Assembly (NCBI GenBank): GCA_003551155.1
Contig: PUMA01000057.1
Span: forward strand, 1-45,695
DNA from: Desulfonatronospira sp.
Lineage (GTDB): Bacteria; Desulfobacterota; Desulfovibrionia; Desulfovibrionales; Desulfonatronovibrionaceae
Length of the DNA stretch: 45,695 bases
Direction: 5' to 3'
In this document: positions 33,032 through 41,457 of the stretch, in pieces
How positions within the stretch are numbered: the first letter of the stretch is position 1
Layout: each line of letters starts with the position of its first letter
Made by a program: the position numbers and the translations under genes
The notes under the pieces: model-generated
What the model saw: the letters and a program-made list of their open reading frames with translations, nothing else
Told to the model about the DNA's origin: nothing
Databases searched by the model: none

Positions 33032-34708
33032 GTGGACATAAATCTGGACCGCAAGGAGGTCAGTACTGCGCTGATTTCCGGAATCATATTCATCCTCCTA
33101 GCCCTGGGAGTTTTTTTCCTGACCTGGCAGAATCTCAGGCAGCAGCAGGAGCAGGTCAGGGAACACCTGGCCCTGAGCGCTGAATCAATTGGCCGCAGTA
33201 TTGAATCCAACCTCTACAGGGGAGCCATGCGCGGCATGGGCGGCATGAGGTGGATGAATAGCCTGGATTTTGTTCCTGCGGCTGAAGATCTTCTCCGGGA
33301 GCTTTTGCAGGAGGGAGATGTGATTTTTTTCGCTCTTTACGGGGAGGGCGGGGAAGTGATTTTTTCCAGCCGCGATATCAGGCCTGTTGAATTCCATCCC
33401 GACCCGGAAATGCTGGACATGGCGGTTCAAGAGGGCTGGAGAGGGGAAATCGCTCTTGAAGGAGAGCGTGTCTTTGTCTATGGCTTCCGAGCCAGGCGAG
33501 TAGGACACAGGATGGGAAGAGCAGAGCCTGAAGCTGAGGCTGGAAGTGGTCGGGGCGTAGTATTCATTGCCCTGGATATGTCCGGCCATCTGGAGGCATA
33601 CACGGGCTACAAAAGGACCATCATAGTCCAGGCTGCCTTTACACTGGCTGCCATTTTCATCATCGGCTCCCTGGTCTGGGGATATCTGCGCAAGAAGGAG
33701 CAGGGCCGGCAGTTCACGCGCCTGAGCAGCTTTCATTCCAGGCTCCTGGACAACATGCCGGACGGGCTTTTGAGCGTCGATCAGGATCTTGATATTACTG
33801 CGGCCAATCCTGCGGCCAAGGAGCTGCTGGGACAAGGAAGCGAGATCCTGGGGAAGAAGCTTTCCAGTTTTCTGCCTTTGCAGGTGGAGCCTGGCCCGGA
33901 TGCACAGTGGGATCAGGTGGAACTGGCAGACAAGTCCCTGGAGGTGCTGTATCTGCCCATCAAGGAAGAACAGGAACTGCTAGTGCTGCTCAGGGACCGG
34001 ACCAAGATGAGGGAGCTTGAAGGAGATCTGGAGCACTCCAGGCGGCTGGCTGCAGTGGGCCGGTTTGCAGCCGGTCTGGCCCATGAAATCCGCAACCCTC
34101 TTGGCTCTCTCAAAGGATTTGCCCAGTATTTTCAGCAGAAATTCGCCGGAGAGGAACCGGCAGCCAAATATGCCCGGACCATGGCTTCCGAGGCTGACCG
34201 GCTGAACCGGGTGATCAATGATCTGCTGTACCTGTCCAGGCCCAGAGGACTCAGTCCTGTCCATGTTGATCTGAACGAGCTGTTCGCCCAGGTCGGTGTC
34301 CTGCTGCATCTGGATCTGCAAAGCATGGGGGCAAGACTTCACATGGATGCACAAGACGTATCTGTCCAGGCTGATGCGGATCTGCTCAAACAGGCACTGA
34401 TCAACCTTGTTCTGAACAGCCTGCAGGCAGTTGACCGGGACAGAGGAGAAATAAGCCTGACGGCACGACAACAGGACAGCATGGTGTGTATTGAGGTGGC
34501 AGACAATGGGCAGGGAATGGACATTGATGCCAGGGATAAGGCCATGGAGCCGTTTTTTTCCACACGGGACCAGGGCAGCGGGCTGGGACTGGCCATTGTT
34601 CACCGTATTGTGCAGGACCATAAGGGCAAAATCAGTATTGACTCGTGGCCGGGCCAGGGAACCACGGTCAGTCTGTATCTGCCAGGGTACCAGGGAAAAG
34701 ACGCCTGA
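33032..34708 (+). CDS. Membrane sensor histidine kinase (ZraS/HydH/NtrB-like)
   Basis: A 558-aa inner-membrane kinase. TM1 (about 14-33) and TM2 (about 196-219) flank a periplasmic domain of about 160 aa containing a methionine/glycine-rich stretch (RGAMRGMGGMRWMNS). A PAS domain (about 235-320; MPDGLLSVDQDLDITAANP) follows, then HisKA with phospho-accepting His351 in LAHEIRNPLGSLKG, and HATPase_c with the N box (NLVLNSLQAV), G1 (DNGQGMD) and G2 (GSGLGLAI). This order matches ZraS/AtoS-type kinases that pair with sigma-54 regulators, as here. The signal is unknown; the methionines could bind metal, but this is speculative. The GTG start at 33032 has CCGGAG upstream. Confidence 0.92.
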   Translation: MDINLDRKEVSTALISGIIFILLALGVFFLTWQNLRQQQEQVREHLALSAESIGRSIESNLYRGAMRGMGGMRWMNSLDFVPAAEDLLRELLQEGDVIFFALYGEGGEVIFSSRDIRPVEFHPDPEMLDMAVQEGWRGEIALEGERVFVYGFRARRVGHRMGRAEPEAEAGSGRGVVFIALDMSGHLEAYTGYKRTIIVQAAFTLAAIFIIGSLVWGYLRKKEQGRQFTRLSSFHSRLLDNMPDGLLSVDQDLDITAANPAAKELLGQGSEILGKKLSSFLPLQVEPGPDAQWDQVELADKSLEVLYLPIKEEQELLVLLRDRTKMRELEGDLEHSRRLAAVGRFAAGLAHEIRNPLGSLKGFAQYFQQKFAGEEPAAKYARTMASEADRLNRVINDLLYLSRPRGLSPVHVDLNELFAQVGVLLHLDLQSMGARLHMDAQDVSVQADADLLKQALINLVLNSLQAVDRDRGEISLTARQQDSMVCIEVADNGQGMDIDARDKAMEPFFSTRDQGSGLGLAIVHRIVQDHKGKISIDSWPGQGTTVSLYLPGYQGKDA

Positions 34709-34861
34709 TAAAGTGGAATGGAGATCGGGAATCTGCGCATTGGAAGGTATGTAATAGTTGGAGCCATGAGCCGTTCGGGCAGGGGCTTGCCGGCAAGGCG
34801 CTTGGTAAAAAAGGGTCAGTCTTCCGTGCAGCAGGCCGAAAATTTGAATAAGGGTAGATCG

Positions 34862-36229
34862 ATGCCGAATAATCCCAGGCTGTTGGTTGTGGATGACGAG
34901 GCCGGGCATAGAATGATGGTCAGGGCGGTCATGCAGGATCAGGGCTTTGAGGTTCTGGAAGCGGCCAATGGCGCGCAGTGTCTGGAGATCCTGGAGAAGG
35001 AACGGGTGGACGTGGTCCTTCTGGACATGAAGATGCCCGGCATGGAAGGCATACAGGTCCTGGAGCGCATAAGCAGGATGCAGGCCCGGATCCAGGTGGT
35101 CATGCTTACCGCTTTCGGCAGCGTGGGTTCGGCTGTGGAAGCCATGAAAAAGGGTGCTTTCGATTATCTGACCAAGCCTGCGGATATAGAAGAACTCAAG
35201 TCAGTTATTCACAGGGCTTATGAGTACCAGAGGCTGGTACTGGATAATTCCAGGCATAAGCCGGGCATAGGGGCGGTGCAGGCAAGAGTGGAGCTTATCG
35301 GCCAAAGCCGGGCCATTTCAAGAGTCCTGGAACTGGTTAGTCAGGTCGGGCCAAGCGAGGCCAACGTGCTGATTCAGGGAGAATCTGGCACAGGCAAGGA
35401 ACTGGTGGCCAGGGCCCTGCATCAGGCATCTACCAGGAAAAATGGGCCTCTTATAAGCATCAATTGTGCAGCCATGCCGGCTGAACTTCTGGAAAGCGAA
35501 CTGTTCGGCTACCAGAAAGGGGCCTTTACCGGAGCAGGCAAAGACAAGCCGGGAAAATTCCAGCTGGCAGATAAAGGAACTCTCTTTCTGGATGAAATCG
35601 GGGAGTTTCCCCTTCAGCTGCAGGCCAAACTGCTCCGATCCCTGCAGGAGAAGCTCATCCAGCCCCTGGGAGGAGCCAGGGAAATCGGGGTGGATGTGCG
35701 TTTTCTGGCTGCCACTAACAAGGAGCTGCTTGAGGAGGTCAGAGCTGGCAGATTCAGACACGACCTGTATTTCCGGCTCAACGTAGTGGAGATCAAAGTG
35801 CCGCCGCTGCGGGAAAGGATGGAGGATCTGCCCCTTTTGGTCAATCACTTTGTACGGCTTCTTGGACAGAAAAATAAAAAGGAAATGAGGCGCATCACCC
35901 CAGGATTCCTGGAATCCCTTGCCGGGTATGACTGGCCCGGCAATGTCCGGGAGCTGGAAAACGTGATTGAAAGAGCCATTATACTCTCCAGAAGTGATGC
36001 ACTGGATGTCCGGGATCTGCCTGAAAGTATTGTCCAGGGTGGCATTAAGTCAGGCCCTGAACCGGAACATGAAGATGAATCCCTGGACAGGGCCGAAAAA
36101 GAGACCCTGGAAAGGGCCTTAAAAGATCATCAGGGACATCGGGAAAAAACCGCCCAGGCTCTGGGCATCAGCAGGCGCACCCTGCAGTACAAGCTCAAAA
36201 AGCACGGGCTGACCAAAAGGACATATTAA
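34862..36229 (+). CDS. Sigma-54-dependent response regulator (NtrC family)
   Basis: A 455-aa regulator. The track's 34718 start adds a doubtful 48-residue extension; ATG 34862 with AAGGG upstream begins on the receiver domain (NNPRLLVVDDEAGHR). Phospho-acceptor Asp55 (VVLLDMKMPG) and Lys105 (YLTKPAD) are present. The AAA+ domain has Walker A GESGTGKE (173-180), the sigma-54 loop GAFTGA (220-225) and Walker B TLFLDEIGEF. A Fis-type helix-turn-helix closes the protein (REKTAQALGISRRTLQYKLKKHG). It is the partner of the kinase immediately upstream and would activate -24/-12 promoters. No clear target site was found. The 153 bases between kinase and regulator include a CTTGCCGGCAAG palindrome. 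Confidence 0.94.
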   Translation: MPNNPRLLVVDDEAGHRMMVRAVMQDQGFEVLEAANGAQCLEILEKERVDVVLLDMKMPGMEGIQVLERISRMQARIQVVMLTAFGSVGSAVEAMKKGAFDYLTKPADIEELKSVIHRAYEYQRLVLDNSRHKPGIGAVQARVELIGQSRAISRVLELVSQVGPSEANVLIQGESGTGKELVARALHQASTRKNGPLISINCAAMPAELLESELFGYQKGAFTGAGKDKPGKFQLADKGTLFLDEIGEFPLQLQAKLLRSLQEKLIQPLGGAREIGVDVRFLAATNKELLEEVRAGRFRHDLYFRLNVVEIKVPPLRERMEDLPLLVNHFVRLLGQKNKKEMRRITPGFLESLAGYDWPGNVRELENVIERAIILSRSDALDVRDLPESIVQGGIKSGPEPEHEDESLDRAEKETLERALKDHQGHREKTAQALGISRRTLQYKLKKHGLTKRTY

Positions 36230-36297
36230 AATTGCAAATCAGTATCTTGACTTTTGCTGCTGCAACATGATGCAATTTCATTGTACGCTGCCTGTCT

Positions 36298-36328
36298 GTA
36301 TCCTGCCCGCTGCTTCGGGCTCTGATAC
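36298..36328. terminator. Stem-loop between convergent genes
   Basis: GTATC-ct-GCCCG-ctgctt-CGGGC-tct-GATAC forms a two-step stem with a small internal loop, between the response-regulator stop and the convergent glycosyltransferase stop. There is no T-run on either side, so it may act as an mRNA 3' end protector or weak bidirectional terminator. Confidence 0.5.
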
Positions 36329-36356
36329 GGCACAGGATGGATGAAAACCTCCCGGA

Positions 36357-37847
36357 TCACGGAAAATAGCGCTGAATAAAAAAGCATTCGCCGCTGGGTA
36401 AAAACTCCGGGATATCATAGTAGCGTTTTCTGATCCGGGTCAGCACCTGCTCCTGGTAGCTCTGAAAATCGAACCCAATGCCCCTGGCCACTGCGAACTC
36501 TGTTCCCATAACCTGGACACGGAGGGTTTCGACCCTGGAAAAATACTTCCCAAGCTGTTCAGTGTCCACGCTTTCCCTGCGGGACAGAAAAATAAAGTCC
36601 TGTCCCTCCAGGCGCCTGAAATCGGTCAGCCGGTCATCCTCGCGCCCGTATTTGGAACCGGTTCCCAGAACACCCCAGTACTTTCCGGAATAAAAGGACA
36701 TCACTGCAGACCTGGAATAACTGGGAGTGGTGTAGTGATCAGCCTCCAGGGGCTCCAAGGCCTCGGCAACCCGGGCCGGCTGGAGATAGAAGACCGCATC
36801 GCGGTGCAGCTGCGGCCTGTCTTTCAGAATATCCAGAGGCATTGCAAGGAGGGTGACCGCAATAAGCACATGCAGGACAGCATAGCCCGACATGAAGTTG
36901 CGCCCCAGTAAAAGGGATTTTCCAGGAGCCTGTGCGTAAAGCACATACAGAAAGGGCAGAAAGCCCAGCACCCAGTGGACGCCCACCGAATACATCCAGG
37001 ATGCAACGAAAAACACGGCCAGCGGAACCAGTCCCGCCACAGCAAAAAGATGAAGCCCATTTCTGGACATTCCGGCCCGGACACTTCTATGGTGCCTGAA
37101 CATCTGCACAGCCAGCATAGGAGACATGATCCACACCAGCACGGCCACCAGAACCAGGGGCTGGATCAGGCTGACCTGTCCGTCCTGGGTGCGGTTGACA
37201 AAGTTGAACATTATGTTGACCCAGCAGTGGGTATAGTTCCAGTAAAGATTGAGCATTACAAAGGGGAGACAGCCCATGAAAACCATCCCCAGCCTGGATA
37301 GTCTGCCCAGGCCCTGGCGCAGAAAGTGTACCATGTAGGCCAGCAGCAGAAGCGCTGCGAAATACTTGGATAAAAAGGCCAGGCCCAGGAGCGCTCCCGA
37401 AAGTATATACATACCGTACCTGTCTTGTTTTTCAGCCCGGTAAAGGGAAAGGACCGACAGAAACATGGCTACGATAAGAGGGGTGTCAGTGCTGACCATG
37501 ATTCCCAGGAGATAGACCGGGGTCAGCAGCAGAACAGAAGCGCCCACCAAGGCCCTGGATTTGTCCTGGTCCTTCAAAACGCTGTATACTCCCCAGACCA
37601 GGACGTATCCGCCCAGAATGGACGGCAGGCGGACAAAAATCTCGCTTTCGTGCAGTTGCAGGCAAAGGGGGATCATCCACCCGATGAGGGGGGGATGGTC
37701 GTAATGGCCCAGAGAAGGGAATTTGGCCCAGAGAACGAAGTAGGCCTCGTCTCCGGTCAGGGGGAGCGAATGCGCCAGAGCGAGCTTCAGGGGAACCGAG
37801 AGAACCAGGGCAAAATAGAAGAAATTTCTGGCCTGTGAATAATTCAT
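36357..37847 (-). CDS. PMT/ArnT-like polyprenyl-phosphate-sugar glycosyltransferase
   Basis: A 496-aa integral membrane GT-C enzyme with about 11 hydrophobic segments. The N-terminal periplasmic loop has TGDEAYFVLWAKFPSLGHYDHPPLIGW, the D-E-A-Y and H-Y-D-H-P-P signatures of the ArnT/PMT (GT83/GT39) superfamily, where the acidic residue is catalytic. These enzymes transfer a sugar from a polyprenyl phosphate carrier to lipid A, proteins or glycans in the periplasm. It is the last gene of the ubiA-gtrA-dprE1-dprE2 cluster, so decaprenyl-phosphoryl-D-arabinose (or its ribose precursor) is the inferred donor. The acceptor is unknown. The C-terminal periplasmic domain (about 380-496) is not conserved in an obvious way. 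Confidence 0.85.
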   Translation of the reverse strand: MNYSQARNFFYFALVLSVPLKLALAHSLPLTGDEAYFVLWAKFPSLGHYDHPPLIGWMIPLCLQLHESEIFVRLPSILGGYVLVWGVYSVLKDQDKSRALVGASVLLLTPVYLLGIMVSTDTPLIVAMFLSVLSLYRAEKQDRYGMYILSGALLGLAFLSKYFAALLLLAYMVHFLRQGLGRLSRLGMVFMGCLPFVMLNLYWNYTHCWVNIMFNFVNRTQDGQVSLIQPLVLVAVLVWIMSPMLAVQMFRHHRSVRAGMSRNGLHLFAVAGLVPLAVFFVASWMYSVGVHWVLGFLPFLYVLYAQAPGKSLLLGRNFMSGYAVLHVLIAVTLLAMPLDILKDRPQLHRDAVFYLQPARVAEALEPLEADHYTTPSYSRSAVMSFYSGKYWGVLGTGSKYGREDDRLTDFRRLEGQDFIFLSRRESVDTEQLGKYFSRVETLRVQVMGTEFAVARGIGFDFQSYQEQVLTRIRKRYYDIPEFLPSGECFFIQRYFP

Positions 37848-37941
37848 GAATTGTATCTGAAATATATAAAGCTGTTGTTATGGAGAGATACCCTGCTCAT
37901 CCCGGGAACCGGTCACTGAATCCGGTTTAACCTGTATCTGT

Positions 37942-38676
37942 TCAGATGGACAGGCGTTTGAACACTCTTTCAGGGATGTTTCTGATCACAAGCATTATCC
38001 AGCGCCAGATCCATCGGGTGTATATCACGTCCTTTCGTTTGCTTATGGCTCGAAATATGTCTGTGGCAGCCTCTTCAGGAGAAGCAGTCAACCTGGGGGG
38101 CAGATCAAGCTCTCTGGTCATCTTGGTTTTGATAAAACCCGGCTTGACCGTGATTACCCGGACACCTCTTTTATGGAGCCTGTTTCTCAGTCCGCTGAGA
38201 AAAGCGCTCAAACCGGCTTTGGCGCTGCCGTAGACATAATTGGCAGCCCTGCCCCGATCCCCTGCTACTGAACTTATTCCGACAATAAAACCCTCCCCGG
38301 ACTGTTCCAGGTTATTGGCGGCAATAGTCAGGATGCTCACGCACCCGGTATAATTGGTGTGGATGATGCGCAGCCATTCCTGCTGATTGTGCCTGGCCAG
38401 ATCCTCTTCGCCCAGGAGGCCGAAGGCGGCAACCACACCCATGGGCCGGGGTTTCAGGGCCTCGTAAAAGCTCTGGTGAGTATCCAGGTCCAGAGCATCA
38501 AAATATAACGCCCTGGACTGTATACCGAATCTGATTTCCAGATCCCTGGCATCCTTGGCCAGTTCCTCCACCTTTCTGCCTGCCAGCTGCAGATCATATC
38601 CTGCCTGGGCAAGTTCCCGGGCCAGGGCCCTGGCCACATCCGAACCTGCCCCCAGTATCAATACGCTTTTGCGCAT
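37942..38676 (-). CDS. dprE2: SDR-family reductase, DprE2-like
   Basis: A 244-aa short-chain dehydrogenase/reductase. It has the glycine-rich NAD(P) motif LILGAGSDVARALA and catalytic Ser/Tyr/Lys in ISSVAGDRGRAANYVYGSAKAG. It overlaps the DprE1-like gene by 19 bases, so the two are translationally coupled. In mycobacteria DprE2 reduces the 2'-keto intermediate from DprE1, completing epimerisation of decaprenyl-phosphoryl-ribose to decaprenyl-phosphoryl-D-arabinose. The gene order dprE1-dprE2 with a UbiA phosphoribosyltransferase upstream is the same logic as in mycobacteria. Assignment rests on context more than on specific residues. Confidence 0.82.
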   Translation of the reverse strand: MRKSVLILGAGSDVARALARELAQAGYDLQLAGRKVEELAKDARDLEIRFGIQSRALYFDALDLDTHQSFYEALKPRPMGVVAAFGLLGEEDLARHNQQEWLRIIHTNYTGCVSILTIAANNLEQSGEGFIVGISSVAGDRGRAANYVYGSAKAGLSAFLSGLRNRLHKRGVRVITVKPGFIKTKMTRELDLPPRLTASPEEAATDIFRAISKRKDVIYTRWIWRWIMLVIRNIPERVFKRLSI

Positions 38677-39977
38677 AAGCCAAGCCTCTTGGATTGAAGG
38701 GATGTCATTTTGTTGTCAGGGTCCAGACCGTGTTTAATCTCCAGAAATCTGCGGTTTTCCGGGTATCCACGGATAAAGCTGTTCTGATTCATTCTGGCGT
38801 CCTTGGCCAGATATACCCGTCCCCCCAGGTCATGGACCAGTTGATCCAGGGTGTTGAGCAGGGCCGTGAGCCCGGGTTTCATGGGGAAGTCCAGGGCCAG
38901 GGTATAGCCGCGCATGGGAAAGGACAGAAGACCCTTCTGGCTGCCCAGGAGCTTGAGTACCGCCAGATACGGGGGCAGACCGAAGGAGTTTATGTGGTCC
39001 AGGATTCTTTTCAGTCCCGGTCTGGAGTCTTCCTTGGGCAGGACAAACTGGTACTGCAGAAAACCCTTGCTCCCGTAAAGCCGGTTCCAGTGCTGCACCC
39101 TGTCCAGAGGGTAGAAAAAAGACTCCAGATCCTGAAAGGAATAGCCTGCATTTGCTCTTCCCCGGGTGTAATAAAGGCTGTTGAAAGCCTTGAGGGCGGC
39201 CCTGCTCAGGACCCATCCCGGGAGGTGGCCGGGGATGCTCAGTCCTGCTCTTTCAGGAGGAGAAAGGTTTCGGTCGGGGGCTTCTTTTGCCGTGCAGTGC
39301 TCGCCCAGCATGAACAGGCCCGGGTTCTGCCCTCTGGACAGGCAGTCCATCCAGGCCACGGAATAAGTGCAGTCTTCATTAAGCTCGAAAAGCTCCATGA
39401 GCTGGTCCAGACTGCCGGCAGGGATGGTTTTTTGCCGGATATATACGCTATGGATGGGCATAAGTCTGATCCTGGCCGAAAGGATCAGCCCCACAAGGCC
39501 CATACCGCCGCAGACAGCAGAGAAAACCTCGGGGTTTTGTTCTCTGGAGCAGGTGATGACCTCTCCCTGTGGAGTAAGCATGCGCAGAGAATGAACATGG
39601 CTGCCAAAGGCACCGTGGATATGATGGTTCTTGCCGTGCACGTCACTGGCGATGGCCCCCCCCAGAGTAATATATTTGGTCCCGGGAGTTACCGGGAGGA
39701 ACCAGCCCAGGGGAAGTATGACCCGAAGTATATCTTTCAGGCTGGTTCCGGCTTCACATTCCAGAATCCCCTGCTCCTGGTCCAGGGAGATGAACCGGTT
39801 GAATCCGGGGGTGGATATGATGTGTGACGCAAGAGAGCAGTCCCCGTAGGAACGCCCCATTCCCCGGGGAATACATGAGTCCAGTTTGTGGAGAAGCTCC
39901 AGAGCCTCTGCTTCAGCCCGGAAATCCCAGAGATTCGCCTCAATACGGGGATAGCTGTTCCAGTTGGCGATAACCAA
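38658..39977 (-). CDS. dprE1: FAD-linked oxidase, DprE1-like (decaprenylphosphoryl-ribose 2'-oxidase)
   Basis: A 439-aa VAO-type flavoprotein. FAD-binding segments are PRGMGRSYGDCSLA, VTPGTKYITLGGAIASDVHGKNHH and GAFGSHVHSLRMLTPQGEV. The C-terminal FGGRxYLAKDxR-type segment (GGRVYLAKDARM) contains the lysine matching the essential Lys418 of the mycobacterial enzyme. At the position equivalent to Cys387, the covalent target of benzothiazinones, the sequence appears to be Ala (YTLALDFP versus WNICVDFP, from memory). It starts at TTG 39977 with AAGGA upstream and overlaps dprE2. It oxidises the 2'-hydroxyl of the lipid-linked ribofuranose. Length is close to the mycobacterial 461 aa. Confidence 0.85.
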   Translation of the reverse strand: MVIANWNSYPRIEANLWDFRAEAEALELLHKLDSCIPRGMGRSYGDCSLASHIISTPGFNRFISLDQEQGILECEAGTSLKDILRVILPLGWFLPVTPGTKYITLGGAIASDVHGKNHHIHGAFGSHVHSLRMLTPQGEVITCSREQNPEVFSAVCGGMGLVGLILSARIRLMPIHSVYIRQKTIPAGSLDQLMELFELNEDCTYSVAWMDCLSRGQNPGLFMLGEHCTAKEAPDRNLSPPERAGLSIPGHLPGWVLSRAALKAFNSLYYTRGRANAGYSFQDLESFFYPLDRVQHWNRLYGSKGFLQYQFVLPKEDSRPGLKRILDHINSFGLPPYLAVLKLLGSQKGLLSFPMRGYTLALDFPMKPGLTALLNTLDQLVHDLGGRVYLAKDARMNQNSFIRGYPENRRFLEIKHGLDPDNKMTSLQSKRLGLCAKAY

Positions 39978-40109
39978 TCAGTGTTCCTTCATGTTTCCAA
40001 TGTCGGGCCTTAAAGATTCAAGAAAGACAGCCCGGGGCTGAATGGAAAAATAAAGTCTGCCTTGCTTCAGGATTATATTCTTCATACCGACAGTTGTTCT
40101 CTGGATTTA

Positions 40110-40502
40110 TCAGGTCCGGAACACCCACTTTTTATCCAGGCGGTATTTCAGGGCATAGCCGGCAGTAAGCCCCAGTGCCCCGCCCAGGTACTTGGCCTGT
40201 TCAAACTCGAAATAAAGATCAAAGCCAATTTCAGTGCCCCAGAAGATAAAAGTGGTGAACAGGCCCATACAGGCGTAGGCAGTGAATTTCCGGCTATCTT
40301 CAAGAATATCCCTGGAAACATAACGGAAAATATATTTCTTGTCCAAGACGTACTTGGTGAGCAGTCCGGTGAAGGTGCCCAGGGCAAGGGCCAGGTAGAG
40401 TGCATGGGATCCATGGTAAAGTCTGAAGCTGATGAACTGGGTGCCCAGATTGACCAGGATGGCTGCCAGGGCGAAAATAGCGTAAAGCAGGGTAAGCTTC
40501 AT
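40110..40502 (-). CDS. GtrA-family small membrane protein
   Basis: A 130-aa protein with four predicted helices and a GtrA-like pattern (ALAAILVNLGTQFIS; GLLTKYVLDKKYIFRY; second half GLTAGYALKYRLDKKWVF). GtrA proteins are thought to flip or escort polyprenyl-linked sugars. The mycobacterial relative Rv3789 lies beside dprE1 and has been proposed as a decaprenyl-phosphoryl-arabinose flippase or a scaffold for arabinosyltransferase. The same setting here, sharing an ATGA overlap with the ubiA-like gene and preceding dprE1, supports a related role. Length is normal. Confidence 0.85.
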   Translation of the reverse strand: MKLTLLYAIFALAAILVNLGTQFISFRLYHGSHALYLALALGTFTGLLTKYVLDKKYIFRYVSRDILEDSRKFTAYACMGLFTTFIFWGTEIGFDLYFEFEQAKYLGGALGLTAGYALKYRLDKKWVFRT

Positions 40503-41368
40503 GTCTTGGTCAGGATTAAGAAAAAAAGCAGCCAGCAGATTACAGTAATCTGCATGAACCTGTCCTGCAGGATGACCCTGGTGGGGTTGCCCCCGCCCTG
40601 GTCCACAAAGACTATCTGCAGGTAACGCATAATGCCCAGAAGGACAAATACAGCGCTCAGGTACATGTGCTCAGAGCCGAATCTTTCCTGCACTTCCGGG
40701 GAAACTGTGTAGAGAATATAGCACACCAGGGTAACTGCGGCCATGATTATCATGGATATATTGACAAAATCCAGAGTGTATCCGTCAATGCATTTTCGCA
40801 CGTCTTTTCCTTCACCTGCCAGGAGAACATCTTCCCGTCTCTTGGACAGTGCCAGAAACAGGGCCAGCAGAAAGGTTATGAGCACAATCCACTTGGAGGC
40901 ATGGACCATGGCTGCCGCAGCACCGGCAAATATCCTGAGGACAAATCCCGTTCCAATGATGAATATATCCAGCACAGCCACATGTTTAAGTTTCAGAGTG
41001 TAAAAGATATTGAGAAGGGAGTAGCCTGCCAGGATAAATAATATTCTCCAGTCCAGGATTGCTCCAAGACCCAGGCCCAGAAACAGCAGCGCTCCCATAT
41101 AACGGTAAGCCTGATCCGTGGAAATCAGCCTCTGGGCAAGAGGCCGGTATTTCTTGACCGGATGTCTTCTGTCCTCGTTGACGTCCTTGATATCGTTAAA
41201 GATATAGACGCTGCTGGCCACCATGCAGAAGGCGATGAAAGCCAGCAGAGTCCTGAGCAGGGGCTCAGGCTCCAGAAAGCGGAAAGAAAAAAACAAAGGG
41301 GCAAATACAAAAAGGTTCTTTATATACTGGTGCGGACGTAAAAGCCCGATGTGAGCCTTGCTGAGCAT
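40499..41368 (-). CDS. ubiA: UbiA-family decaprenyl-phosphate phosphoribosyltransferase (DPPR synthase-like)
   Basis: A 289-aa multi-pass prenyltransferase-fold protein. The Mg-diphosphate motif FNDIKDVNEDRRHPVKKYRPLA is nearly the same as I recall for mycobacterial Rv3806c (NDVRDVEADREHPTKRFRP), which transfers phosphoribose from PRPP to decaprenyl phosphate, rather than quinone-type UbiA. The second acidic loop, near SKRREDVLLAGEGKDVRK, also fits. This is the first committed step toward the D-arabinofuranose donor and is followed by gtrA, dprE1 and dprE2. The dephosphorylating enzyme (Rv3807c equivalent) is not in the window. No strong ribosome-binding site is seen before ATG 41368. Confidence 0.88.
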   Translation of the reverse strand: MLSKAHIGLLRPHQYIKNLFVFAPLFFSFRFLEPEPLLRTLLAFIAFCMVASSVYIFNDIKDVNEDRRHPVKKYRPLAQRLISTDQAYRYMGALLFLGLGLGAILDWRILFILAGYSLLNIFYTLKLKHVAVLDIFIIGTGFVLRIFAGAAAAMVHASKWIVLITFLLALFLALSKRREDVLLAGEGKDVRKCIDGYTLDFVNISMIIMAAVTLVCYILYTVSPEVQERFGSEHMYLSAVFVLLGIMRYLQIVFVDQGGGNPTRVILQDRFMQITVICWLLFFLILTKT

Positions 41369-41457
41369 GGGTGATGCGGGGATTAGGGGTTAATAATGAA
41401 AGAAAGTCCCGGGTGCACTGCCGACAGCATAAGTGTGCAGCAATAACGAGATGTTGT

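Noticed and set aside
38694-39827. 377-aa plus-strand ORF
   Set aside because: Shadow of the DprE1-like gene; no ribosome-binding site or recognisable domain.
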